From Cranoglanis bouderius (Eukaryota; Chordata; Actinopteri; Siluriformes; Cranoglanididae), in NCBI GenBank assembly GCA_023630585.1, contig CM042539.1:21288255-21352254 (forward strand): a stretch of 64,000 nt of DNA. Direction: 5' to 3'. The notes below the pieces were generated by a model that searched no databases, had not been told where the DNA came from, and was given only the letters and a program-made list of their open reading frames with translations. How positions within the stretch are numbered: the first letter of the stretch is position 1; every line of letters begins with the position of its first letter. Position numbers and translations under genes: made by a program. Positions 25,213 to 39,677 of this stretch are shown here, piece after piece.

Positions 25213-28200
25213 TGTGTGTGTTTTTCTGTGTATATACTGTATATTTATTTTGCCTTGCCTGTGCATCAACGCATATGTGCCTTGTATGTGTAGGTGTGTG
25301 AGATGTCAGGAATCCTTCATCAACACATCTCAGTCCTGCACGTGTGGCTCTAACATTCTGGTAAGAAAATGAATATACAGTATACTTTGGTGATGTATTG
25401 TATAAGCTACAATAATGTACATGGAACAGCTCCAGCTTATTAACTTTATGTAGCATTTATATAGCATTTTTAAAACTTGAGGTTACAGTTATTTTGAGAA
25501 AAAAAAAAAAGAATGTGAATCATACTGATGTATTACAGGCTGGAGGAATGTGTTTCCCTCCCAACAACCTGCCCACTTCGGTCATTTCCACAGTCAGTTT
25601 TGCTCAATTGGTAAGCACTTGATGTGACGTTAAACTGATAAACAAATATAAGTAATCAGTCATCTCTAATCTCACTAATTTATGATATTCTGTGGTTAAG
25701 GGCCTGGCTGTTACTTCTGCGTGGTTCTCTAGCTTCCTGTATTCTTCTGCTGCTGCATGTCTGGTAGGTACGGACACGCACGCACACACGCACGCACACA
25801 TATACCCACACATATACCCACATACACATCTACTCGCTCACTCACACTTTTTTTAACCTTCCAAATTGTGGTTTTATTTTTGCAATGTCTATTTTTATAT
25901 ATTTGATGAACCAGGACAAAAATTGTACTAAAAATTTAAATACTAAAAATAAAATAGTGTTAAAATACTTTTAAAAAGTGTTATTTCCCTTATCTCTGTG
26001 CCACCAGGTTTTCGGGAAATGAAATATTTGAGAAAATAGGCTGTGCTTCTATCTCTGCATGCTTATAGCCACATCCTTCCTGCTGATTTCTTTGTTTAAA
26101 ACGTACTCCTTTTCACGTACTGCTTCATTTATTTGACCTGATTTCACAACATTACTTCAAAGATGTAAAAAAGTATTTGCCTCTATCCTGATTTCTTCTG
26201 GAGTTTTTTGTGTATATCTCATACTAAATTGTTTCAGAAATGAAAACAAAATCTAAGATAAAACAAAGGCAACCTGAGTAGACATAAAATACAGTTTTTA
26301 AATGATAGTTATTTATTGAAGCAAAAAACTTATCCAATACCAACTGGGCCTGTGTGAAGATGTATTTGCCCCCGTAGTTACTAATTCCCCAAATCTATGA
26401 AACTGCATTCATAATGGGGTTCAGTTGGATTAGACACAACCAGGCCTGATTTCTGCAAACCCTGTACAATCAAATCAACACTTAAATAGAACTTTTTCCA
26501 CAGCATGAAGTTGGTTAAAAGGTCTTACCCAGTAACACACTATGTCAAAGTTGAAAGAAATTCCAGAAATGATTAGGAGGAATGTGATTGAAATACAGTG
26601 CTGTTAAAAAGTATTTGGCCCCATCCTAATTTCTATTAGGCCATTTTCATTCCTGAGTAAACACACAATACAGTTGTTGTTGTTTTTTTAATTATTGAAG
26701 CAAAAAAATAAAAAAGTTAACCAACAGTAAAGTTTGATCAATTTTGCTGCTTCAATAAAAAAAAATTAAAACTGTTTTGTGTGTTTATTTAGGTTGCCTT
26801 TGTTTATGTTGCAGAAGAAATCAGATACTTTTTCAAAGCACTATACAGTATGTGTGCATATTTTTTTTCTTTTCTCTGTACACATGCTTGGCAAATCCAG
26901 CAGTTTAATGATAAGCTGCATTTAAAGTTTGTGGTCTGGGAAGTACTCTGTAAAGTTTTCTCAGTTTTAGAGATAACCAGCCAACCCACATGCCTTTTAA
27001 TATGGTTAGCTATTAGGCCATTTTCATTCCTTCATACATACAGTACTGTGCAAAAGTTTTAGGCACATGCAAAGAAATGCTGTAGAGCAAAGGTGCCTTC
27101 AAAAAAATGAAATTAAATGTTTCTACATAAAAAATACCGCAAACAGCAGTAAACAGTAGTAAATGAAACAAAGTCAATACAAAAAAATACAAATAAAAAT
27201 AAAAATCGTAGTCCCCCGGTACAATTTGTGCAGTTTTATAAGGAAATTATCTGGTAAGTTTTATTGAGCATCTTGCAGAACCAGCCACAGTTCTTCTGGA
27301 GACTTTGACTTTCGCACTTGCTTCTTATTCTTATTCTTATTTTTGCAGCAAAACCCAGCAGCCTTCATTGTGTTTTTTTGTCTGAAAAGTTTTGAATGGG
27401 GCCACAGGTGCCACAGGATTGATCCACAGAATTATTTGATGCACTCATTTGGTTTTCTCGCTTTACCAATCATACCTAATTTGCATAGAATCACAGAAAA
27501 TCTTATTTCATTCTTTGCTTGTTATGTTGTTGGCTTCATGCCTGCTGCTGTTGTAGAAATTATGATTCTGTGTTGCTCACATACATAAAAAAAAATGTAC
27601 AAGTCATATCATATGTATAACAAACATATACATATGGCGTTAAACAAATGAACATTTATACATTTTATATGTAAGTGTGTTTGCTTGTGTATGCATGGCT
27701 GGGTTGACATTGTGCTTTCCCTTGTCTCGTAGTTGTTCACTAATCGGACAGCATGCCAGGCTCTGGGGAACATGTGTGTGTTGAACATGCACTCCTCAAG
27801 CACTATCAGCAACGATGCTTGCGGCTTGTACAACACCATCTACAGGGCAACAGCGGCGCAGGGAAACAACCAGGACAACCCGTACTGGTACACACATATG
27901 CAAACAGAGGAATTAATCCACTGCTCTCCTAAATCCAATGATGGAAATAGGCGCAGGCCAATATTTGATTCGTCTCTTCATCTTTAGTAACCGGTTTATC
28001 CTGATCAGGGTCGTAATGAATCCAGAGCCTGTCCCTGCGAGCAAGGTGGGAAAATTTACCCAGGGTGGGACGCCAGGCCATCGCAGGGCACATTCACACA
28101 CATTTACACACTCATTCACACCTAGGGGCAATTTAGGCAGACCGGGTACTCTACCTGCATGTTTTTTCGACAGAGGAAGGAAACTGGAGAATCAAACTTT

Positions 28201-31200
28201 TAGTTAAAATGTTGGAAACATAATATCTCAGCTTTCAATCAAAGATTTAATATACCCAGTTTTATAATACTAAGCTTTTCGCTGGAAAGTGACGGTACTG
28301 CATCTTAGGCATTTATGCATTGTTGAAGCAATTATTCTGCTACCGCAGAGGTTTGACTTGCAAGAAAAGTCTTTTTATATTTACTTGTCAGTGGTTTAAT
28401 TTTACTTTAAAGTATTAACCTTTTACAGTATATTTATTTATCTAACTTACTATTACTTTAATCTATTCAAACCATTATTAATACAACTTATTCATTATTC
28501 ACTTGGAATTCATGCATCCTTTTACTGAGTACTTTAAGTATAAAACAGTTACAAACGTTTATAATACTACATATAAGACTACAAGTAGAACATAGATAAT
28601 AATTATAATTAATGTGTAAAAGTTACACAATCAATAGAATGAATGGAACAGACCCGTAGCCTGGCATCTGAAACCGAGAGATTGATGGCAATCTCTCTGG
28701 AGATCTGATGTTAGATTCTCCCAAGGTCTTTTAAGTTCCCCCAACTTAGGGTTTATAACCATTTTATACCTCCTGAGCATACTTTGAAGACACTCTGTTG
28801 TTGATTGAGCAAGCCAATACATGGGAAACCGGCCTATCTTGCAACAGGATGAGTTAAAACAATCACTACATGATGACTACAGTTGACTGAACAGAACAGA
28901 GATAAGGAGTTGAGGGGAACAATGAACAAAGGGGCAGGATGATCAAAGTAGTCTCATCTTAAGCTTAATAAGCTATAAGCTACTATCTAGTGAATTTCTA
29001 GAGTGACTTTGTAATAGGCAGATACAGCAAAAATAAGCATTGCTTGAACATGTGCCTTAGGTTTCCATTTTGAATTGATTAAAATGTTCAACATTATAAA
29101 TGTACAGTAATTAAACCTTAATAATGACAGCGTTTGCATTATCCATTCAGGCTCTTGGTAGCATATAATGTAACACTTGCTGTGCATTAGAATGTAACAT
29201 AATTAAACATTAGCTCTCTAGCCATACTTTACACTAAGGAGGGCGTATCTGATTCCCCTTTTTTCTTTTGTAAATTTTATGCTTTTTACTTTATTTATTA
29301 TTATTTTTTGGCTATACTATTTGGAATAGTATGATACATACAGGCACACAGGATATTAACACAAATGACATGTGTCTAAGACCCCTCACAAGCCTATTCT
29401 TTTTGTGTTTCAAATAGCATAAGAACCAAACAAGATAAGGAACCATGTTAACTCATATTTAAGCCATATTTATATTAGCAATATGGCAAAAATATGGTGG
29501 ATTTCACCACCAATCAAGTAGTTAGGTAAGGCAATTTTACTGCCAATATAAAGCTTCTTTTTCTTTTATGAAGGGACAGATGGTTCATTATCTGGGTGAC
29601 CTCATGTCCCCATGCCTTCTTCATGACCCCAGAGAGAGCAGTTTACTTCTCCTAGAGATAAGGAAGTGAAAAACATCCTTCCTGTTTTGCCAGAGCTGTT
29701 CTCTGTCTGTGCTGATCTAAAACTGTGACATGGGCCTCTCACTTGTCATTAGCGTCGCAAATTACCAGGAAGCCAAAGCACTCACATACACCAGACCTTA
29801 AAGATTTGTGGAAATTTTCCAGTTCTGTCTTCCTGCTGTCCATAGTCATTGCTGTTATCTCAAGCTAATATGCTAGTGACAAAGAGAAGTTCACCCTTCA
29901 TGCACTCAGACTAAACATAGTTAACATGTTTAAGAAATTAGGTAATCTAAAAAAAAGCAGTTCAGCCACAAGCTGTTCAGATCTTTCCATGGAAGCTTCT
30001 GTCCTGAATCTGTCCATCCCACTTCTCAACCCAGCCCATAGGGCACAGGCTCTTGTACACCCTCTGATACCATTCACAGGGAGTGAGGTCCTGTCCTTTT
30101 TCTGACAGTGCCTTATTACACCTATGAAATTCAAGGTAGTTCTGGATGCAGTTTCATGTCTGGTTGGTGTTGGGAAATCGGGCATCGAATGGAGCAGTTC
30201 TGTAACTCTTAATCTTGTCTTCAATTACCTCAGCCATCTTTGACCAAAACTCAGTGTCAGATCCACAGCTAACGCATTTTTAATGAAGGATCCCCTTGAA
30301 AGAGTCAGGGAAGCATGTTTCCAAACCCCTGTAGCCTTATCCTGATTCGAGACAAAGAGGAGTTTACTTTTTCAGAGGCAGCAATATGGGATTGTTGAAA
30401 TTTAAATGTTTATTACACCCTCACATATATGCAGGTGTGTCGAATGCTCCGATACGCCGTATTGTTACACCCCTATATTCATCTTATTTCGCACTGTTTA
30501 TGTTAAAGTTCTGATAATCAGTGCTTGCATTTTGCTGAGGCACAAAAAATGTTGGATGTTGAATGTTGTGTTTGTGTGTTGCATCTACAGGAGGATTAAC
30601 CTGCCCTGGCTGTATTATGGAGAACAGCCAGGGTTGGCATCAAGAGTTCTGCAGACTGAACCGCTACCTGTAGGCTTCAGCTTTAAAGGCACAAACAAGG
30701 TATGCATGTATTTGTTCTGTGGGTTCATGGAAGCTTTCTTAAAAAAAAAAAAAAAAAAAACCTCTTGCACAAGGAAAAGAGAAACCTCTTGCACATTTTT
30801 AGCTATCTGAAATTGTATACATTTGGCATGGTGGAATGTCTTGATTGCATAACATTTAATTTATGTTTTATTCAAGTTTGTGTCCACCTGACCATCACAC
30901 CCATATGTGGTTCTTCCCCAAACTGTTGCCACAAAGTTGGAAGCACACAATTGTATGTGATGTCTTTGCATGCTGTAGCATTACAATGCTACACTTCACT
31001 GGAACTAAGGGGCCCAAACCTGTTCCAGCATGACAGTGCTCCCGTGCACAAAACGAGCTCCATGAAGACATGGTTTGCCATGGTTGGTGTGGAAGAACTT
31101 TTTTAAACAAAAAACCTATAAAGACAAGGTATTTGATGTTTTACCAAATTAATTACCTAAATAATTTACCTAATTAACTGCATAGTTGTTTGAAGATAAA

Positions 31201-32604
31201 CTCGTTCCAAAAAACTCGTTGAAACACGTACCAAAAAAAGTTGGGACATGGGCTCGGGAATACTTTTGTCAGTCAACACCATTCTCTGCTGCATCCACAG
31301 ATTCAAGTTAAGGCTTTACTATGCAAAGCAGAAGCCTTACATCAACACTGTCCAGAAGCGCCGCCGACTTCTCTGGGCTCGGTCTCATTTGAGATGGACA
31401 GTAGCACAGTGGAATCATGTTTTGTGGTCAGATGAGTCAACATTTCAAATAGTTTTTGGACAAAACAGCAGTCGTGTTCTCCGAGCCAAAGAAGAAAATG
31501 ACCATCCAAGCTGTTATCAGCGTCAGGTCCAAAAGCTGGCGTCTGTCATGGTATGGGGGTGTTTCAGTGCCTATGGCATGGGTAACTTGCACATCTGTGA
31601 GGGCACCATTAATGCAGAAAGATATGTACACATTTTGGAGCAACATATGCTGCCATCCAGAGCAGGACAACGCCAAACCACATTCTCCCTGGATTACAAG
31701 CGCATGGTTGCATAAGCAGAAAGTGCGAGTGCTAGCATAGCCTGCCTGCAGTCCTGACCTGTCTCCGATTGAGAATGTGTGGTGCATTATGAAGCGCAAT
31801 ATAAGGCAACGAAAGCCCTGTACAGTTGCGCAGCTGAAGAAATGCATAATGAATGAATGGGGGAAAATTCCGCTTGCTAAACTTAACCAACTGGTGTCTT
31901 CAGTGCCCAAACACTTAGTGTTATTAAAAGAAAAGGTGATGTTACACAGTGGTAAACAGTCAGCTGTCCCAACTTTTTTGGAGTGTGTTGCAGTCATCAG
32001 ATTTGAATTGAGTGTATATTTTCAAAAATAAATTAAATTCACAAAGTAAAGCATCAAATAATGTGTTAATAATGTGTTTTCAATATAGTACAGGGTGAAT
32101 TGAATTTTCAAATGACTCTTTTTGTTTTTTGTTGTTTTTTTTTTTGCCATTTTCCATACTGTCCTAACTTTTTCGGTATTGGGGTTGTACAGTGGGGTCC
32201 AAATGTTTGAGAACACATTGAAAATCTTTGGGTTTTTTTTTTTTTTTTAAAGACTGGAAATAAACAGGGGGCATGGTGGCTTTGTGGTTAGCACATTTGC
32301 CTCACAGCTACATTTGCCTCACAGCTCCGGTGTGCAGTTTCTCCCTGTACTTCGGGGGTTTCCTCCCCCAGCCCAAAGACATGCGTTGTAGGCTGACTGA
32401 CATTTCCAGATTGTCTGTAGTGTGTGAATGTGTGTGCAATTGTGTGTGCAATGAGTTGGAACCCCGTACAGGGTGTGCCCTGCCTTGTACCCCAAGTGCC
32501 CTGGCTCCCCCACTACCCTGTGTATAAGCGGCATGGAAAATGGATGGATGGATGGATGGATGGATGGAAATAAACATAAAACAAAGAAATTAAATGTTCT
32601 AGTG

Positions 32605-32642
<38 letters not shown>

Positions 32643-33332
32643 CAGTATTTAATATTCAATAGGTCACTATTAAAAATTTTTTATTGACTATATAGTTATA
32701 GACACACCTTTGTACAAAGGGTCAGATTTTCCTTGAGCCTTATCGCTTCCATTGAAGCACGTGTTCAGACAACACAGCAATCAATTTGATCTAAGGTTTT
32801 ACACAAACTTGTGGAGTGCATTCCATCTCAAGTTTACGTTGTCATTAGAGCAAGAGAGGGATATATGAAATACTAAGAAATTCTGAAATTCATCCGAGTA
32901 TTTATAATATTCTACTGAAGTTTCTTTTCCCCTGATGATAAAATTTTTAATAAAATAGAAGCAGTAGGCATATATGCATAATGGGTTAGAAAAGAACACT
33001 TAGCTATCAATTTAGCAATTAAAACATCATCTTTACTGGTTTTACAACTGCATTTATCAAACTGCCTCCTTATTTACCTAACATGACCTCTGAAGATTTT
33101 TCAGAGGTGGCAACATCTGATGGGTTTTCCCCCAACCGCCACATAGATATAGCTATAGCACTGAAGTATATGACTTGAAAAACCATTTGCACTCTTTATC
33201 GCAGCTTGTCTTTTTAATCCGTACACCAACTTGGGTAATTCTCTTCCGATGTTTGGGTGGTTTTTTTTTTTTTTTTTTTTTTCAACTTCCCCATATAAAA
33301 TCCCCCCCCCCCCCCCCCCCCCCCCCCAACTC

Positions 33333-33378
<46 letters not shown>

Positions 33379-36300
33379 AGTTACATTGTTTACGTGTTTT
33401 GCATAAAACAGCTGACGGGAAAACCCATGATGTCATGTTCTGTGATTCATCAAATGTTTTTTTTTTCCATTTCATCCTCAAGTATAGAAAGCTTGTGGTT
33501 TAGAACAGTATTAGATACTAGCATAGATATCTTCCATATCGGAAGGAAAAAATGTTCTTATAATGATCTAATGTCTAATCTATTGTAGTATTTAATCTGT
33601 TACATTAATGATCAATTTTAAACTAGAAGCCTGCTTTTTGTGACCGTTACTTCTTATGTGGTTTGTATTTTATATCACTAGATTAAAAGAATAAGCCTCC
33701 ATTTTTTGAGAAGAGTTAAAAGGCCTTCTTTTCACTCATGTATGATCCTAACACGTGTGTTAATTCTTTGCGATGCTTTCAGTAATATAGTTAATTATTT
33801 TGAGTTTAGGATGAACTAATGAAATAATTGAAATATTGTGCCCCCAGAACACAAACATAGAGCTGCGGGCTGCAGTATACACAGCTCAAGGAGAGTTTAT
33901 AAGATGGGAGAATGTTGGCAGAAGCAACTTGCAGGTAAACCAGCGCTGTGGTTTATACACAGTTTGTCAATTGAAGATTTAAGGAAAAGCACTGATTGAG
34001 AATGACAAATTAAATTGAAAGCCACAAGACAATGTATGTGGAAATATGTTCAGCTGTAAAGCTATGGTTAATTCATATTGGTTCTTTCTCACTTGCAGCT
34101 TTTTTTTTTAATTTGTAAAAATCTGAATGTGGAGCCCAGAAAATTCATCTTAAGAATGTGTGTAACTGGACTCTAACTGCTCCACACTGATATTGATTTA
34201 ATGTTTGTACTTCAGTTGCCAGTATAATTTGCAAACTCTGAATACAGCCCAATATGCAACTAACTATTTGCGATATGATATTTGTATCCATTTAATTCAG
34301 GCCTAATAGGGAGCCATTTGGTATTCTGCTTTTGTTTTAGAAAGTTTAGTCATATGATGATGAGAGATGAGAGAAACTACAGTACTGTGCAAAAGTTTTA
34401 GGCACATGCAAAGAAATGCTGTAGAGCAAATATGCCTTCAAAATAATGAAATTAAATGTTTCTACATTAAAAAATAAATACCGTAAACAATAGTAAAAAT
34501 TACTAAAATTAAAAAATGTAAATAGTAGTCTCCGATACAATTTGTGCAGTTTTATAAGGAAATGAGCTGGTAAGTTTTACTGAGCATCTTGCAGAACCAG
34601 ACACAGTTCTTCTGTAGACTTTGACTGTCACACATGCTTCTTATTTTTGCAGCAAAACCCAGCAGCCTTTGTTGTTTTTTGTCTGAAAAGTGTCTCTTAC
34701 ATAATATGCTACTTTCTTTAATGACATGCAAACATTTTTCTGTAACATTTAATTTTGTGCTAGAAAACTAATGTTTGGGAATCTAAAATGTTTTTGTACT
34801 GACTTGATAATGTAGAAGACATAAAATAAAAAAAGTTTGTACTTAAAAAAAAAAAAATAGGGTGCCTAAAACTTTTGCACAGTACTGTATATACTATTAA
34901 TTTTGTCTTTCCATCTCAATTTCTGCATTTAATGTATAATAAACAGCTTATGGTAAATCCCCATGTAAATTTGAATGATAAAATTGTTTTAAAATAGTTA
35001 TATATCGTCCCATAACAGCCAAATCAGCCCTGATACCAAGTCCTTTAATGTCTTCATGGGAATTTTTTTTTTCTTTTTTCAGCTTTGTCCAGATACCTTA
35101 ACCAAACAGCAGGCTGCTTACACGTTTGGGACGGCCTACAAGCAAAACGTGAGTACTGTGCGTGCATGTGTATGCGGTCAGGAGTGTGTGTTTTTGTCGC
35201 TCACATTCTTTCTTCTCAGTGTGTTCTCTCAGTGTCGGATCTCCTGGCTGCTTATTCGGAGCCTCTGTTTTATGACATCTTCATGGTGCAGCAGAACACT
35301 GCAGGAGATAAGCGCCTCCTCGCTGTGCCCATTCTCAATCTCATTCTGCAGTTCAATGGCCAGTTTGTCAATCAAGGTAACATATATTTGAGGTGCAATT
35401 TAGGTGTTATGAGGTGTTAATGTTGGAAAGGTGTTAATGTTGGTTTTTAGTTAATGTTCAGGTCCAGTTCTGCATTAGTGACATTCCAAGTGACATTGAT
35501 TTTTTTTTATGCACCACAAATTCCACAACTTGGTGAGATAAAGCAGGTTCCCTCTATTTTCCTCCATTTAACGTTTTAAAAAGGTTTCTTTTTCACTTTA
35601 GCATTTAATAATGCTGTCATTTTAATAACACTTTCATCTTTTTACAAATATTGTTATAATATATATATATAGACTTATATAAGACATATACGTAAGCCTT
35701 TACTTTCATTATTATTTTCCTTTTTATTTTTAATTTAGTCTTGACCAATTCCCACTCACCAGCCACCTCTCCCATATCATACGACAGCTACCAATCCTGT
35801 AGGGAGATGACTATTGTGCTTCCTCTGACACACGTATGAAGCCGTCAAACGCATCTTTTTGAACTGCTGCTTATGCGATCATGAAAGCATGATTCACCTC
35901 CTTCTGCATGCATGGGCTCACAGATACACATGTTTGGCTTGTGTCGCTGTAAATTGATAAGGGAGAGAGAGTATGTAATATTGGCATGGCCAATTTGGCT
36001 GTCTTGGACTCCTGGCCACGGATGGCTGTGGCATTGTTGGGATTCGAAATTGCGATTTCCGGACGCTTTTCTGTTGCACCCCTTATTATATTGCCTTTAC
36101 ACTGAGTTTATGTTTTTTTATGTTTTGTCAAAACATAACAGGTTCAAATCTGAGCCAAATCCTTTGATTATAGGTTTGTTTTTTTTCCCTCCACCCTCCA
36201 GCCACTAGCTAGTTCACATCACATCACACAGCAGTTACCAACCAAGGAGGTTAAAGGCTAGTATGGGCTTTCTCTGAGACATTTCATTAAATTGTGAATT

Positions 36301-37180
36301 AATTAATCATATTGTCCCTGCAGAGTACACAAAAAGGTTTGTTTTTTTTTTTGTTTTTTTTAACCACAGAAGCTCATCTCTTAATCAGAGACGATGCTTA
36401 TCTTGATGACCAGATTTTATGTGGATGAACTACACTTACTAAAAGTGAGCTGTAACCATAGCTGATGAGTGCTTGGTCAGCTTATCCTTTAAACTGTTGG
36501 CATGTTTTCTTTACAGGAGAATGCATGAAATTAACCAAAACATGGGCATTATTTTATTAGCCTAGCTCAGGCATGCACATTACATGACCTCGTGTTGTTA
36601 TCTTGTGGCGAGATTAAATTATGAGCACAGTTTACAATGGTGGCACACTTCTGCTGCAACTCTCAACAGCAGATACAGTGTTTTCACGTTTCTGTTTGTT
36701 TTTCAATTGAATTTTGTTGGTTGCTATAGAGCATAATAAAACAGGGGTGTGTAAACGTTTTATATCCGTCGTGTATAATTGTGTTAGTCTAAACCATATT
36801 TTTAATTTGTCTCTTGCTTTTAAGTTACATCGTATTGCACTTGACAGCAGTGGGGGTAAAAAGCAATCTGCTTTATCAGCCTTTATTTTCTGTCCCCTGA
36901 TTTTTGGGGTTTTGAGGGCAACAGCTTGTCTTTAAAGGTGATGGTCTATACACGTACAAAAAACCCTTCTCAAACCCTTCTATCCAAGAACAAACTGGCA
37001 ACCTCACAGCTGAGAGTGTCATGCAGGTAATTTTAATAATCTGAATGGGCCATCCAGAAAATCAACATAAGCACCTGCGTATGCTGACTCTGAATACACA
37101 GAACTTTCCCAGCACAAATACCGAGTTATTATATTAACACCACTTGATTGACGCCACTAGTTTTTGTCTTAATATGCATC

Positions 37181-37239
<59 letters not shown>

Positions 37240-37902
37240 TGTCCTAGCCTCTAACATGAATAGCTGGTACCTGACACGAAGGCTGATGATGATAGACACT
37301 TTAAGTGGCAGAGAAAAGAGTGTGACCTCCACCCCCAGAGTTATTCGTGTGGCCAATAACTTAAAAATTAGGTAAGCTGCATGTGATATTCACACACAAT
37401 GTTTAATTGTGATGTTTCATGTTCTTAATAATAGTGTTGTGTGGCTTGTAGGTTCCAGCTTGTGCCAAACACCCAGAAAGGACAGGTGTACCCTCCTCTG
37501 ATGACTGTGTCCTACTCTGATATTCTCATCACTGACCAAGCCAAGCAAACTGTAGCTGTAGGTATACATAAAGTGGATATTGAATATTTGCATGCGTGTG
37601 TGTACAGATGCTAACCTTCACATATGTGTATATTTAGGTGTCATTTTCTTTGGAGTATGAGATGGATCAGAACGAAGCTCAAGTTAAAACTGATGTGAGT
37701 GTTGAAATGAGTATATCTTTGGCTTTTTCAAACTGATAAAATAGTTGTTTTTTATGATGACGATGATGATGATGATGTTGTGTGTGTATGTTGTCCAGAT
37801 TGCTCTGGGTGTGTTGGGTGGAGTGGCTGTTGTGTACTCTCTATTGAAGACGGCAAGCTGGAAAAGAAGGATTGCCTCCCCTCTCATTGACATACAGGCA
37901 AG

Positions 37903-37962
<60 letters not shown>

Positions 37963-38821
37963 CACACTAAAAGAAGGGATTGATACTGTCACATGGGATT
38001 TCATTTAAAAAAACAAAACAAAAAGCTATCCAAAACGTATGGATTATTTGAAACCACTCACCATTTCCCACGACGTTCAGTGTCCTATTCATGAGAAATC
38101 CAATGTAGAAGTAGTGGAGGCAGTTCTAGAATGCAATGCAGGTATATGACACAGTTGTTACAGTAGAAACTTGGCAATTAGTGACAATTAGTGTTGTCTT
38201 TTACACCAGAATAACACTTCAGTCAAATACAAAGGGTGAAAGGATAAGTAAGGAGTCTGGCTCTTCACAGCAGATTAATTTTATTTGCAGAAATTCATCA
38301 GATGTAGAAATACCTCCCGTATTTGTATATTTTTGTTGTTTGAGTTCTGTTTCGGCCTTGTCACGCAACTGGTCTCCCTTCCTGTCTAACCAAATGTGTG
38401 AAAGTCTACCCAATAGAAAGTTTTTAGGTCATTTATACATTTATGTTCAGTGAGGCTTCGCTCATTGTATGCACTTATCTATCTCCTTATGTACAATCTA
38501 ACCACTTATTTAATTGAATTTCTTAACAGAATAAATCTTGGACATCACTGAAGATGGACATCACGTGTTAATTATAAATATTAATATGCAAGTTGTTCTG
38601 GGTGGATTTTTTAGTCACCTTTTAGTCACAGCTCAAATGCAAGTGTGTTTTAAAGCATGAGAATTATTAATGGCATAACTGACCAAAAATAATGATGCCC
38701 AAATGCTAAAATTCTCTTTCATATTTATTTTATTTAAGCTTTCACAGCCTTTTTTATTTTTCTAATTTTTGCTGCTTTTGAATTGTATTAATATGTATAA
38801 ACAAAATTCTTACTATTGTTG

Positions 38822-38863
<42 letters not shown>

Positions 38864-39629
38864 ATTAATATACCACCAAATTGGTACATGCCTCTATTTC
38901 ATTCAGACCATTTTGAAGTTCCTGCTGTTTTATGCTGGAGATTTGGCAAATGTTTTCTTCTTCATCACCGTGGGAACTGGTCTGTACTGGCTCATTTTTT
39001 ATAAGGTCAGTGTTTTTTGCTCAATAGTTACTGAATGACCTAATTAGAGTTTTATATGTTGGGTTGGTCTGTAATATGAAAAAAGGCCGAACTTGGCCGA
39101 ACTTTATCTCATTAATTTATTAATTGTAACTATAACACAATGAATTTTATTAACACTGTGAACACTGCATTATTTATAGAGGTGTTCTTTACACTTGCAG
39201 AAGTTTTTTAATTTCATTTAAAAGATGTTTTAAAGCTTTGGTATAAAATGTGGTACACCGTTGGAATGAGAGTATATACATAGTAGAGTACTCTATCATA
39301 CTCTATACAGTATATTGATAATATCAGCAAGTGCCTATATTTCTCTTTTTTGTTCACCTGTTATATTTGCTCTATGTTTTTTTCCAGGCTGTGGAGGAAA
39401 TTCTGATTAAGTAGTTAGATTTTTTTTTCTCCTGCTTTACAGGCTCAGCAATTTGTGTCTGTATTGATGCCATTACCAGCTCAAGAGGACCGTTTTGTGA
39501 TATATGTTGGATGTGCTTTTGCACTTAAGGTAATATATAATAGGGGTGTAATGCAATGCCACTTTCTGTAGGTATCTGTTTAGTGCTTCAGATATCTGAA
39601 TCCGTATCTGTATTTTGATTTAAACCTGA

Positions 39630-39677
<48 letters not shown>

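Noticed and set aside
25133..25456. Long His/Thr or Cys/Val repeat ORFs
   Set aside because: Translations of the GT/CA microsatellite; likewise those at 32308, 37129, 37684 and 42511.
33101..33588. ORFs with poly-Phe, poly-Pro and poly-Lys
   Set aside because: Translations of the T/C/A homopolymers, with no other coding evidence.
39384..39413. TTTTTTCCAG acceptor-like site followed by an open AVEEILIK stretch ending in TAG
   Set aside because: The true exon 18 acceptor at 39442 gives the conserved AQQFVSVLMPLP sequence and correct phase; the upstream site leads to an early stop.
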